From DASTPP01 sp035762175 (GTDB taxonomy: Bacteria; Myxococcota_A; Polyangia; Polyangiales; Polyangiaceae), in assembly GCA_035762175.1 (NCBI GenBank), contig DASTPP010000395.1, positions 1-64,000 of the forward strand: a stretch of DNA of 64,000 bases. Direction: 5' to 3'. Below, piece by piece: positions 1-8,360 of this stretch; within the stretch, counting starts at the first letter, position 1; each line of letters begins with the position of its first letter. The notes under the pieces are model-generated. The model was not told the DNA's origin and did no database searches. It saw only the letters and a list, made by a program, of their open reading frames with translations. A program made the translations under genes and the position numbers.

Positions 1-72
1 CGCATGCGCGCCCTCGAGGCGTACATTCTCGCGCAGCGCAAGGGCAAGACGCTCGAGTACGGCAAGCACTGA
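1..72 (+). CDS. C-terminal end of a possible cytochrome c-type protein (partial)
   Basis: Only the last 23 codons are inside the window; the frame runs from base 1 to a TGA at 70-72. The visible end includes LEAYILAQRKGK and finishes YGKH. A closing helix of this kind (LEAYI..) is common in class I c-type cytochromes and cytochrome subunits of quinoprotein dehydrogenases, but no haem CxxCH motif is visible. The assignment is a guess from the tail; only the presence of a reading frame ending here is reasonably supported. Confidence 0.4.
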   Translation, partial: RMRALEAYILAQRKGKTLEYGKH

Positions 73-147
73 AGGGGGCGGGCGCGGTCGGAGGTCGCCA
101 ATTCACCGGCCGGACGCGTTACACTCGGCGCCGGCCGGAGAGGGCAG

Positions 148-1032
148 GTGACGATGGCGATATCGCTCGACGAGTGGGAGCGCGAGGGGCGCGGGTACCG
201 GCACCGGGGGCATCGCATCTTCTACCGCGACGAGGGGTCGGGGCCGCCGCTGCTCTTGATTCATGGCTTTCCGACGGCCTCCTGGGACTGGCACAAGGTC
301 TGGCCGGCCCTCGCGGGGCGCTTCCGGGTCATCGCGCCCGATCTCATCGGGTACGGCTTCTCGGCGAAGCCCCGGCCCTACGACTACCGCGTCGCCGACC
401 AGGCCAACCTCGTCGAGGGGCTGCTGGCCGAGCTCGGCGTGCGCCGCGCGGGGGTGCTCGCCCACGATTACGGCGACACCGTCGCGCAAGAGCTGCTCGC
501 CCGCGCCCGCGAGCGCTCGCCGGGCGTGCTCGATCTCGAGTACGCGTGCCTTTTGAACGGGGGCCTCTACCCCGAGATGCACCGGCCGCGGCCGGCGCAG
601 AAGCTGCTCGCCAGCCCCCTCGGCCCGCTCGCGGCGAGGCTGCTCAACGAGCGCGGCTTCGCCCGCAGCTTTCGCGCCATCTTCGGCCCGAAGACGCGGC
701 CCCCGCCGGACGAGCTCGCGAGCTTCTGGCGCCTCGTCGAGCGCGAGGGCGGGGCGCTCGTCTCGCCGCTCTTGATTCGCTACATGGAAGAGCGGCGCCG
801 GCACCGCGCCCGCTGGGTCGGCGCGCTCGAGAGCCCGCCCTGCCCGGTGCGCCTCATCGACGGGCCCGAAGACCCGGTCTCGGGCGCGCACCTGGCCGCG
901 CACTACCGCGCGCGGGTGCCCGGCGCCGATGTCGTGCTGCTGCCGGGCATCGGCCACTACCCGCAGACCGAGGCGCCCGACGAGGTGCTGCGCGCGTTCT
1001 TCGAGTTCGTCGACCGGGTCGCGAGGGGCTAG
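148..1032 (+). CDS. MEST-like alpha/beta hydrolase
   Basis: Alpha/beta-hydrolase fold enzyme of the haloalkane dehalogenase/epoxide hydrolase type. The oxyanion motif HGFP is at residues 39-42. The nucleophile elbow HDYGD (106-110) places Asp107 as nucleophile, a likely acid is in DGPEDP (about D242) and the catalytic His is H270 in GIGHYP. The elbow followed by TVAQELL is typical of the MEST (mesoderm-specific transcript) branch. The substrate is unknown. There is no signal peptide, so it is probably cytoplasmic. The frame opens at GTG 148, but ATG 154 lies about 10 nt behind the purine-rich GGAGAGG at 137-143 and may be the true start. It converges on the HAD gene. Confidence 0.87.
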   Translation: MTMAISLDEWEREGRGYRHRGHRIFYRDEGSGPPLLLIHGFPTASWDWHKVWPALAGRFRVIAPDLIGYGFSAKPRPYDYRVADQANLVEGLLAELGVRRAGVLAHDYGDTVAQELLARARERSPGVLDLEYACLLNGGLYPEMHRPRPAQKLLASPLGPLAARLLNERGFARSFRAIFGPKTRPPPDELASFWRLVEREGGALVSPLLIRYMEERRRHRARWVGALESPPCPVRLIDGPEDPVSGAHLAAHYRARVPGADVVLLPGIGHYPQTEAPDEVLRAFFEFVDRVARG

Positions 1033-1082
1033 CCCGGGCGGGCGACGCGAGCCCTCGCCCGGGCGGGCGACGCGAGCCTTCG
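1033..1082. repeat. 25-bp tandem duplication between convergent genes
   Basis: Two adjacent 25-bp units, 1033-1057 and 1058-1082, differ at one position and begin CCCGGGCGGGCGACGCGAG. They start immediately after the hydrolase stop codon, in the gap before the convergent HAD gene. The following bases (CGCCCGCCCG) are complementary to part of the unit, so the region can also fold. Confidence 0.75.
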
Positions 1083-1103
1083 CCCGCCCGAGCCCGGGGC
1101 CGT

Positions 1104-1769
1104 TCAGGGCAGGTCGAGCAGCGCCCGCAGGTCGGCGGGCAGCCGCTCGAAGTCGGCGACCACCCACTCGGCGCCGGCCTCGCGCAGCTCGCCCTCGGGC
1201 GAGGTCGTGGTGAGGGCGGCGACGCGCATCGACGCCGCGCGGGCCGCGCGCACGCCGAGCGGCGCGTCTTCGAAGGCGACGCAGCGCTCGGGCGGCGTGC
1301 CGAGCGCGCGGGCGGCGGCGAGAAAGAGGTCGGGGGAGGGCTTGCCGCGCGGCACGTCTTCGCCCCCCACGATCGCGTCGAAGAGCCCCGCGACGCCGAG
1401 CCCCTCGAGCACGAAGGCGCGGTTCTCGGGCGGCGACGCCGACGCGATCGCCACCTTGAGCCCGCGGCCCTTCAGCCCCGAGAGCAGCGGCCCCGCCCCC
1501 GGCACGAGCGCGCGGTGCGGCCCGTAGAGGGCGCGGTAGTGCGCCTCTTTCTGCGCGGCGAGGCGCGCGAGCTCGTCGGGGGCGACCTCGCGGCCGAGCA
1601 ACAGGGGGATGGTCTCGTCGGTCTTCTTGCCCGAGAGCTCGCGGGCGAAGCGCTCGGTCGTCAGCTCGACGCCCTCGCCGCGCGCGAGCGCGACCCAGGC
1701 CTCGAGGTGGTACGCTATGTTGTCGACGAGCGTGCCGTCGAGGTCGAACACCGCGGCTGAGGCTTTCAC
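1104..1769 (-). CDS. HAD-superfamily phosphatase/phosphomutase (beta-phosphoglucomutase-like)
   Basis: Haloacid dehalogenase-like hydrolase of subfamily IA, about 221 residues. From the GTG at 1769, motif I is DLDGT (residues 9-13; D9 nucleophile, D11 acid). Motif II is the Ser in IASAS, motif III the Lys in GKPSPD, and motif IV the acidic pair in FEDAPLG. A helical cap (AYHLEAW...) follows motif I as in beta-phosphoglucomutases and sugar-phosphate phosphatases. The open frame extends upstream to 1940, but that part is Arg/Gly-rich without conserved features, so the GTG just before the first beta-strand was chosen; another GTG lies six codons earlier. Substrate is not predictable. It converges on the hydrolase gene. 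Confidence 0.86.
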   Translation of the reverse strand: MKASAAVFDLDGTLVDNIAYHLEAWVALARGEGVELTTERFARELSGKKTDETIPLLLGREVAPDELARLAAQKEAHYRALYGPHRALVPGAGPLLSGLKGRGLKVAIASASPPENRAFVLEGLGVAGLFDAIVGGEDVPRGKPSPDLFLAAARALGTPPERCVAFEDAPLGVRAARAASMRVAALTTTSPEGELREAGAEWVVADFERLPADLRALLDLP

Positions 1770-1933
1770 GACGCCGAGGGCTAGCACCCGCCCGCCGCCG
1801 CGGCCAGCCCGGCCGAGGCGGCGCGAGCCGCGGGAGGGGCGCCGTCGCGCGCGCAGCACGACCGCCCGGCCGTGGGCGCTCGGCGAGGTGGCCTGGTGAA
1901 GGGCGCGGTCTCCCGAGTGCGCGCGGCCCAGAA

Positions 1934-2296
1934 ATGGCAAAGCATGGTCGTAGCGTCTGTGGTAACGTCGCCGGCGTTATGGCCGATGACGCGCCCTCGC
2001 TCGGCATACCGATCAGGCAACTCGCCCGCGTGCGGGGCGTCATCGCCGACGTGCTCGCCTCGCTGCCCGAGATCGAGGCGGCGTTCGTGCGGGTCGAGGG
2101 CGCGTACGTCAGCGTGCGCGTCTCGGTCGCGCGCGTCGACGAAGCGTTGATGGTGCGCCTGGTCGAGTCGGCCTACGTGCTCGAGTCGCGCGCGCCGGGG
2201 CTGTCGTTCGGCGTCTTGCCCTTCGAGCACGGCGGCCGCGACGTGCGGGCCATGGCCTGGCTCGGCGCCGGGCCGCTCTACATTCGCGATCGCTAG
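1934..2296 (+). CDS. Small hypothetical protein
   Basis: Unrecognised protein of 120 residues, or 105 if translation starts at the ATG at 1979 (MADDAPSLGI...). The region from about residue 28 on reads as alternating helices and strands with no Cys cluster, signal peptide or membrane segment. Its last 188 bases lie antisense to the 3' end of the open frame of the neighbouring metalloprotease. The protein composition is balanced (no Arg run), which favours this strand as the coding one in the overlap. No function can be proposed. Confidence 0.55.
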   Translation: MAKHGRSVCGNVAGVMADDAPSLGIPIRQLARVRGVIADVLASLPEIEAAFVRVEGAYVSVRVSVARVDEALMVRLVESAYVLESRAPGLSFGVLPFEHGGRDVRAMAWLGAGPLYIRDR

Positions 2297-4181
2297 CCGG
2301 GGCGCGCGCCGGGGGCCGCGGGCCCGGCCTCGCGCGGCCCCGCGCCCGCGCCGGGGGGCCGGGCGCTAAGAGGCGCGGTTCGGGCAGATCTTCGCGCGCC
2401 TCGCGCTCGAGGGCGCGGCAGAAGAAGGTGGTGCCGGGCGCGACATGGAAGCGCTCGTGCCACCGGTCGAGCGCGCCGAGCTCGTCGGGCGAGGCGATCT
2501 CGAGCAAGAGAAAGCTGCCGAGCCCGCCGCAGGCCGGCGCGACGGTGAGGCGCGCGAGCCGGCGCCGGCCCGGGACGGCGAGCTCGTGCACCAGCTCTTC
2601 GCCCGCGCCGAGCGGCGTCGCGACCGGGCGCGCGCCCCGGCGCTCGCCCACCTGCACGCCGGGCGCCTCGAGCGCGGCGAGCGAGAGGCGCAGCAAGAGC
2701 GAGCGCTTGCGGTAGTCGAAGGGCACGAACGCGAGCCCCGCGACGCCGCCCGAGGCGGTGACGAACTGCGCGAGCAGGCCCCGGTCGGGCGAGGGCCGCG
2801 CGTCGGGCGGGGGGGGGAGCCACAGGCCCATCGAGGGGTTCTCGTAGCCCTGCTCGCTCAGCGCGCCCTGGTGCTCGGGGCGCTGGTGGATCTCGGGCGC
2901 GAGCTCGGGGATGGTCACGCGGCCGAAGGGCGGCTCGGGCTCGCGCGGCGCGCCGATCGTCGCGAGCAGGCGCCCGGCGGCCGCCGCGGCGTCGGGGTAG
3001 CCGAGCACGAGGGCGACGCGGCGCCCCTCGCGCAGCACGGCGCTGCCCCGCACCGCGCCCCGCGCCCAGGCCTCGAAGCGCGCGGCCGCCTCGGGGCCCT
3101 GCCAGTGCGTGGCGAGCGCGAGCGAGGAGGCCGGGCCCGACCGGCCGGCGCAGGCGCGCGCGCCCTCGACGCCGCGCACCCGCTCGAAGGCCTCGCCCTG
3201 GGCGGCGCCGAGCTCCATCAGGAGGCTGCCGAGGCCGAGCTCGCCGAGCGGCGCGTCGAACTCGGCGCGCAGGCCCGGCGGCGGGGCGAAGGGCGCGATC
3301 GCGGCGGGGCGCAGGCCCGCGAGGTACTGCTCGGGGTGCAGGACGGCGCCGGTCGTGCGCGGGGGCGAGGCGTGCGCCCGGTTGACGAGCGAGAAGCCGC
3401 CCGCGCGGTAGAGCGCCGAGGCGAAGCGCACCCCCTGCAGGTAGGGGAAGGAGAAGAACATCTGCACCGTCGGCCGCTCGCGCCCGAGCGAGGGCGCGAG
3501 CAGGCCGGCGTCGATGGAGAGCTTGATCGAGAGCGCGTCGTCGTGCCGCCCCTCTTCGATCATGGCGCGCCGGGGCGGGCGGCCCTGGCGCTTGGCCGAG
3601 TAGCCCGCCGTCACGAGCTGGGCGTCGCCCTCGAGCAGCGCCAGGCGCGCGACGTAGGCGTCGTCGTCGGCCTCGCGCGACAAGTCGGGGATGCCGAAGT
3701 GCTGGTCTTGCAGCGCGTGCACCACCTCGTGCGCGAGCAGATCGCGCGGGTCGCTGTCTTCTTCGGACCAGGCGGGCGGCCGCGCCCGCACGACGACCTC
3801 CTTGGCGAACTCGTCGTAGAAGCCGAGCAGCCGCTCGGCCCCCTCGCGCTCGATGAGCGCGCGGTCCTTCGGGCGCGCCTCGCGCCGGCGCTTGGCGAGG
3901 TAGCGCTCGGCGAACTCGTCGTCGCCGGCGGCGCGCACGACGACGGGCCGCTGCTCGCGCAGGCCCCGCAGCGCCGTCACGTCGCGCACCACCTGGCGCA
4001 CCAGGTCTTCGGGCGGCGTCTCTGCGGCCCGCAGCGATCGCGGCGGCGGCCCCTGCCCCCCGCAGCCGCCCGCGGGCGCCGCGAACGCGAGCGCGAGCGC
4101 GCCCGCCCGGGCGAGCCCGGCCGCCGGCGCGCGCGCGGGGCGCGCCCGGTCGGGGCGGCGGGGGCGAGCGGGCGGGCGCAT
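2109..4181 (-). CDS. Lipoprotein zinc metalloprotease-like protein
   Basis: Predicted secreted or lipid-anchored metalloprotease-like protein. An Arg-rich n-region and Ala-rich h-region end at GGC (C40), a plausible lipobox. HEVVH at 151-155 is the HExxH zinc motif and EGDA (E184) could supply the third ligand. The middle region resembles large hypothetical periplasmic proteins of myxobacteria. The last ~62 residues are an Arg-rich run lying antisense to the 1934-2296 gene and look like out-of-frame translation. The true stop has probably been lost to an indel, or the natural end is near 2300; a parallel frame stops at 2293. The start is the only Met before the signal-like segment. Confidence 0.72.
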   Translation of the reverse strand: MRPPARPRRPDRARPARAPAAGLARAGALALAFAAPAGGCGGQGPPPRSLRAAETPPEDLVRQVVRDVTALRGLREQRPVVVRAAGDDEFAERYLAKRRREARPKDRALIEREGAERLLGFYDEFAKEVVVRARPPAWSEEDSDPRDLLAHEVVHALQDQHFGIPDLSREADDDAYVARLALLEGDAQLVTAGYSAKRQGRPPRRAMIEEGRHDDALSIKLSIDAGLLAPSLGRERPTVQMFFSFPYLQGVRFASALYRAGGFSLVNRAHASPPRTTGAVLHPEQYLAGLRPAAIAPFAPPPGLRAEFDAPLGELGLGSLLMELGAAQGEAFERVRGVEGARACAGRSGPASSLALATHWQGPEAAARFEAWARGAVRGSAVLREGRRVALVLGYPDAAAAAGRLLATIGAPREPEPPFGRVTIPELAPEIHQRPEHQGALSEQGYENPSMGLWLPPPPDARPSPDRGLLAQFVTASGGVAGLAFVPFDYRKRSLLLRLSLAALEAPGVQVGERRGARPVATPLGAGEELVHELAVPGRRRLARLTVAPACGGLGSFLLLEIASPDELGALDRWHERFHVAPGTTFFCRALEREAREDLPEPRLLAPGPPARARGRARPGPRPPARAPASDRECRAARRRARPWPARRGRRARRARRRTTAPARATRARRPTRPGAPSTLRRRARPRRAR

Positions 4182-4230
4182 GCGCGGCGCAGACTAAGGC
4201 CCCGATCGCCCGCTGCCCAGAGGGCATTCG

Positions 4231-4280
4231 CCGACGCGGGGCGCCCGGCGGCCCGCCGACGCGGGGCGCCCGGCGGCCCG
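4231..4280. repeat. 25-bp tandem duplication
   Basis: Two identical 25-bp units at 4231-4255 and 4256-4280 (beginning CCGACGCGGGGCGCCCGG) lie in the gap between the TPR gene end and the metalloprotease start. A partial third unit follows (CCGGCGGCG). Confidence 0.75.
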
Positions 4281-4301
4281 CCGGCGGCGCGACCCCGGCC
4301 G

Positions 4302-5168
4302 CTACGAGCCGGCGGCCCGGCGGTTCGCCATCGCGATGCGCGAGGTCAGGCTCGCGATGCGGTTCTGGATCTCGGGGTCGCGCGTGTCTTCTTCGTCGAC
4401 CTGGCTCAGGTGGTGGCGGAAGACCCGCAGCGCGCGCACCTCGAGCGCGTGCGCCTGCTCGGGCTGGCCCGCGCGCCGGCGCAGCTTCGCCCAGTCATCG
4501 AGCAGCTCGCCGACCTTCCAGCCGCCCTCGCCGACCAGGCGCACGAGCTCGCTCAGCGCCCCCTCGTAGCACGCCTCGGCGTCGTCGAAGCGGCCCTGAT
4601 CGCCCTGCGACTCGGCCACCCCCTGCAGCGCGGCGATCATCGAGAAGACGCCGGCGGCGCCCCGCGAGCGCTCTTTCGCGAGCGCGAGGATGCGCCGGTA
4701 GGCGGCCTCGGCGTCGCCGCTGCGCCCCACCCGGCGCAGCGCCTCGGCGTAGCCCCCGAGCAGCATCGTCATCGCGTCCGCCGCCGCGACCGACTCGGCG
4801 AGCTTGAGCGCCGACTCGTACAGCGCCATCGCCTCGACGTGCTTGCCGCGGTCGCTCAGCCGCAGCGCGTAGCCGTACACGCGCGTCGCGAGCTGCGAGT
4901 TCGGCGCGCTCGACGCCGTCAGCTCGTGCGCCCGCCGCGAGAGCGGCTCGGCGTCTTCGAAACGGCCCATCTCTTCGTAGACGTCCGCCAGGCTCCACAG
5001 CGGCACGGCCAGGCGCGGGTCGCTCGACCCGAACGCCTGCTCGGCCCGCTCGAGCTCGCGCTGCGCGTACACGAGCTGGCCGCGCGCGATGTCGCCGTTG
5101 CCTAGCTTGAGCAGCTCGGCTTCATGCAGGGCGGTGCCACAAAGCTCATACTCTCCGTCATCTTCCAT
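4302..5168 (-). CDS. Tetratricopeptide-repeat protein
   Basis: About 288 residues, almost entirely helical hairpins of TPR type, including LADVYEEMGRFEDAEPLSRR, the YGYALRLSDRGKHVEA unit, LGGYAEALRRVGRSGDAEAA and the GVAESQGDQGRFDDAEAC unit. It has no signal peptide or membrane helix, so a cytoplasmic scaffold or protein-interaction role is inferred. The ATG at 5168 (MEDDGEYELC) was chosen because the frame upstream is Arg/Pro-rich and antisense to other sequence; a GTG two codons earlier is possible. Partners cannot be named. Confidence 0.85.
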   Translation of the reverse strand: MEDDGEYELCGTALHEAELLKLGNGDIARGQLVYAQRELERAEQAFGSSDPRLAVPLWSLADVYEEMGRFEDAEPLSRRAHELTASSAPNSQLATRVYGYALRLSDRGKHVEAMALYESALKLAESVAAADAMTMLLGGYAEALRRVGRSGDAEAAYRRILALAKERSRGAAGVFSMIAALQGVAESQGDQGRFDDAEACYEGALSELVRLVGEGGWKVGELLDDWAKLRRRAGQPEQAHALEVRALRVFRHHLSQVDEEDTRDPEIQNRIASLTSRIAMANRRAAGS

Positions 5169-5436
5169 GGCCACCTGGGGCGCAAGAGTACCATACGCGT
5201 AGGTTCTCTGACGAGGGCGCCGGGGCCCGCGCCCGCCCCGAAGCCTTATTGCGCGCCCCGGGACGGCGTCGCACACCGGCGCGCATGAAAATTTTTCGTC
5301 TGTACCAAAAGTCTGGCGCGCCCTGGCCTTCGCGCGCGCGGCCTTCCGGGGCCGAATTCGCCCCGAGCGCCCGGCGGGCCAGCGCACGCACCCCTTCATG
5401 TGGGTCGCGCTCGGCGAGCCGCTCGAGCGCCGCCCG

Positions 5437-6295
5437 TCAGGGCGCGCCGGCGAGCGCGCCGTGCCGCCCCAAGATCTTGAGCGCCGCGTAGCGCACCGGC
5501 CCCTCGCGCCCGGCGCGGGCGGCCCGCTCGAGCGCCGCGAGCCCCTCGCCGCCCGGCGGGCCGAGCCGGCCGATCGCGCGCAGGGCGGCCGCGGCGACCT
5601 CGGGGCGCCCGTGCCTCGCCGCGCGCGAGGGCGCCGAGCGAGGGGGCGTGGGGCCCGGCGGCGCCGAGCGCGCGCGCCGCCGCCCCGACGACGCGCCAGT
5701 CGGGGTGCCCGAGCGCCGCGGCGATCTCGGCCCGGAACGCCCGCGCCGCCGCGGGCGAGCGCGCGAGCAGGGCGAGCGCCGGCAGCGAGAGCCGGCGGCC
5801 CGGCGGCGCGAGGAGCCACGCCACGGTCGCGGGGGCGAGCAGGGCCGCCCCGCCCGGGTCGACGCGGCCGATGGCCCCGAGGAGCGCCGCCTTCGCCTCG
5901 CGCTGCGCGCGCCGCACCGCCGAGGCCTCGCAGCACGCCGGCGCGCAGCCCGCGACGGGCGCGCCGGCGAGCGCCGCGGCGAGCGCGGGCAGGGCGGCCC
6001 GCGCGGCCGGGCCCAGGCGCGCGAGCCGGGCGGCGGCCGCCCGCTGGATGCGCGCAATTTCGGACGAAAAATGAAGCTTGTCGTCGTCGTCGACCGCGCC
6101 GAGATCGGGCCGCGGGCCGAGCGCCGCGGCGAGCAGGGCGCACGACGCGGGCGGCGGCCGGGGCGCGCGCGGGCCCCCGCGCTCGAGGGCGACGGCGACC
6201 CGGCGCAGCCAGGCGCGATCGTGCGGCGCGGGCGAGGCGAGCGCGAGATCGTCGAGCGCCGAGGCGGGTCGGTGGGGGCGGCCCTTCGGAGCCAT
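5437..6295 (-). CDS. HEAT-repeat-like protein with an apparent frameshift
   Basis: From the ATG at 6295 (MAPKGRPHRP) the frame encodes Ala/Leu-rich helical repeats of HEAT/PBS-lyase type (e.g. RLARLGPAARAALPALAAAL, IAAALGHPDWRVVGAAARAL). A Cys cluster (GCAPACC) sits in the middle. Around 5615-5640 sensible repeat sequence leaves this frame and continues in the next one (RHGRPEVAAAALRAIGRLG, then YAALKILGRHG) to a TGA at 5437-5439. The shift is +1, as expected from one extra base in the CGCGCGCGG tract. Either the gene is broken or there is an assembly error; the product is otherwise a cytoplasmic repeat scaffold of unknown role. Confidence 0.65.
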
Positions 6296-6478
6296 CGGAA
6301 CCGCCGGCGCAGCGTAGCACGCTCGCCCCGCCGGCGCGCGCCGCCCGGGGGCCCGCGGCGGCGCCCGCCGACGGCCGAAAAGAGCCCGGACGAGCGGGCG
6401 CGTCCGGGCTTGTCTCGGGGCGCGGGGGCGCGTAGTACGATGCCCTTAGGAGCGGCAACGAGAGGCAGGGCCAGGCAC

Positions 6479-7033
6479 GTGTCGCGCGACGACAAAGACG
6501 GCGACGTACTCGACCTGATCGGGCGGCGCGACTACCGCCAGGCCGTCGACCTGCTGGTGCGGCGCCACGGCGACGTGGTGTACGCGTTCTGCCTGCGCCT
6601 GCTCCACGACCGCGCGCGCGCCGAAGACGTCTGCCAGCAGGCGTTCTTGCAAGCGTACAAGGGGCTGCCGGGCTTCGGCGGGGGCTCGTCGTTGCGCACC
6701 TGGCTGCTGGGCATCGCGAAGAACCGCGCGATCGACGCGCTGCGCGCCGGCCGGCGCGAGGCCGGCCGCGTCGCGCCCGACGACGAGCTGCTCGACGACG
6801 CGGTCGAGTCCGCGCCCGGCCCCGACGAGCGGGCCGACGAGTCGCGCGCGAGCGACGCGCTCGGGGCGTGCCTCGAGCGGTGCGTCTCGCCCGCCGAAAA
6901 GCTCTTGATCTTGCTGCACTACCGGGACGGGCTATCGTACGAAGAGATGGGCGCGCTGCTGGGCAAGAAGGCCGACACGCTGCGGGCGCGGGTGGCGCGC
7001 GCGCTGCCGAAGCTGCGGCGCGGCCTCGAGTAA
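6479..7033 (+). CDS. ECF-type RNA polymerase sigma factor, copy 1
   Basis: About 184 residues with sigma-70 region 2 (VVYAFCLRLLHDRARAEDVC, then QQAFLQAYKGL and LRTWLLGIAKNRAIDALR) and region 4 (LSYEEMGALLGKKADTLRAR, VARALPKLR). No other domain is present, as in ECF regulators. GTG 6479 has AGGCAGGG eight bases upstream; an in-frame ATG at 6440 is the alternative. The gene is followed after 11 bp by a single-pass membrane protein, the usual sigma/anti-sigma arrangement, and is closely related to the sigma factor at 9678-10604. Target promoters are not identifiable here. Confidence 0.9.
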   Translation: MSRDDKDGDVLDLIGRRDYRQAVDLLVRRHGDVVYAFCLRLLHDRARAEDVCQQAFLQAYKGLPGFGGGSSLRTWLLGIAKNRAIDALRAGRREAGRVAPDDELLDDAVESAPGPDERADESRASDALGACLERCVSPAEKLLILLHYRDGLSYEEMGALLGKKADTLRARVARALPKLRRGLE

Positions 7034-7044
7034 AAGGGGGGTCC

Positions 7045-7833
7045 GTGAAGCTCGACGAGGTCGGCGAAGACGAGCGAGATGCGGCGTGGCTCGCGGCGCG
7101 AGCGCGGGGCGAGGCGGCCGAGCACCCCGACCCGGCGCGCGCGGCGGCCTACGTGCGCCTCGAGCGGGCGCTCGCCGTCCTCGAGGCGCCCGCGTCGGGC
7201 GAGGGCTGGCAGGCGAAGGTGCTGGCCGCGATCGACCGAGATGCCGAGGCCGGCGGCGGGCCGAAGGGGCGGCCGGCCGAAGGCGCCGCGCGAGGGCCGG
7301 CCGGGGGGCCCGAGGCCGAGGCCCGCGGCGAGGGCGCGGCCGTGCGCGAGCTGCCCGCGCGGCGCGGCGAGGCGCGTCAACGGTGGCGCTCGATCTTGCC
7401 CTTGGTCGCGGCGGCGCTCGCCGTCGCGGCGCTCTGGCTCTTCATTCAAGGCGGGGCCGAGTCGCGCGGCGAGGCCGTCTCCTACTACTTCGAAGGGGGG
7501 GGCGCGCGCGGCGAGCATCGCGACGACCAGGCCGCGGTCGGGCAGACGCTGGTTCTGCGAGCGCGACCCGAGGGCAAGGGCGAGCTCCGTCTCTACCGAG
7601 ACCGCCGCGAGCTCGTGCTCCGGTGCCCGGGCGGCGAGGGCTGCGAGTGGGCGAGCGAGCGGGGGCGCGCGCTGTGGCGGGTGAAAGCCCCCCTCACGGC
7701 CCCGGGCCGTTACCGCGCCATCGTGTTGAGCGGCGCGACGTTGTCCGCCCCCTCGGGCAATGAAGACCAAGACCTCGCCGCCGCCGTCAAGGCCGGTGCC
7801 AAGGTCGACAGTGCTTCGTTCACCGTCCTTTGA
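7045..7833 (+). CDS. Putative anti-sigma-like single-pass membrane protein, copy 1
   Basis: 262 residues from GTG 7045, behind a run of Gs (AAGGGGGG). The N-terminal cytoplasmic part carries WLAARARGEAAEHPDP and AYVRLERAL. A membrane helix (about residues 113-132, ILPLVAAALAVAALWLFI) follows, then an extracytoplasmic beta-rich region with GELRLYRDRRELVLRCPGGEGC. Two paralogues lie at 8361 and 10601. Position and topology suggest the anti-sigma factor of the preceding ECF sigma, but no zinc-binding HxxxCxxC motif of classical ZAS anti-sigma factors is present. If it has that role it belongs to a different class. The function is inferred only from context. Confidence 0.8.
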   Translation: MKLDEVGEDERDAAWLAARARGEAAEHPDPARAAAYVRLERALAVLEAPASGEGWQAKVLAAIDRDAEAGGGPKGRPAEGAARGPAGGPEAEARGEGAAVRELPARRGEARQRWRSILPLVAAALAVAALWLFIQGGAESRGEAVSYYFEGGGARGEHRDDQAAVGQTLVLRARPEGKGELRLYRDRRELVLRCPGGEGCEWASERGRALWRVKAPLTAPGRYRAIVLSGATLSAPSGNEDQDLAAAVKAGAKVDSASFTVL

Positions 7834-8360
7834 GGGCAGTTCGCAGGGCACAATCGCCCGAACCCGCGGGCTTGGCCTTTGCGGGGGTTCGGGGCTTTGT
7901 GTGCTTTTGCCCCGCGGGGCGCCGGCCGCCGGATCGGGCCCCGAAGGGCTGAATTTCGCCCGATCGCGGCCGTCCCGCCAACGTTCGGGCTGAAGCCCGG
8001 CGGAGCGACGCCTGGCACGATCAAAAAGAGTTTGTCGCCGGCGGGCCCGTCCGGACGTCTCATTGCCTGAGACCCGGGCCGGCGAACGCTCTGCGTTCCG
8101 TCCGCCTCCTTCTACCCTGGTTTTCTCCCGAGTCTGAACCCGCCCGCCGACCACCCCACCCCGGCGCCCGTCACGAGCCCGGGGCGGCCACCGCGGCCGC
8201 GGCCGCGTCCGATTCGAGAGCAGACCGCCCTACCCGACCTTTGCGCGATGCAACTATCTACGGGGGCGCAGCATGCCGTTTCTCGACGATCATGCCGGAC
8301 ATATTCTGTCCCGACTCGGCCCGGGCGCTATCGCCGACTCGAAGAGAATGGAGCGAGGCC
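7834..8360. other. 527-bp gap between the first and second regulator-like genes
   Basis: No convincing reading frame. It holds the terminator candidate at 7857-7908 and low-complexity GC-rich sequence with an AT-richer patch (8010-8035). The last 120 bases contain an in-frame extension of the next gene but no recognisable sigma factor, although the two sibling genes do have one upstream. Confidence 0.6.
7857..7908 (+). terminator. Candidate intrinsic terminator after the first sigma/regulator pair
   Basis: Arms CCCGAACCC (7857-7865) and GGGTTCGGG (7885-7893) can pair across a 19-nt loop and are followed by the T-rich stretch CTTTGTGTGCTTTT. The site is 24 bp after the stop of the preceding gene. 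Confidence 0.5.

Noticed and set aside
8300..8360. Weak resemblance to the 3' part of the sigma genes just before the orphan regulator
   Set aside because: Short match around GGCGCTATCGCCGACTCGAA to the GGCCTATCGTACGA region of the sigma genes, but no continuing protein similarity, so not enough for a sigma pseudogene.
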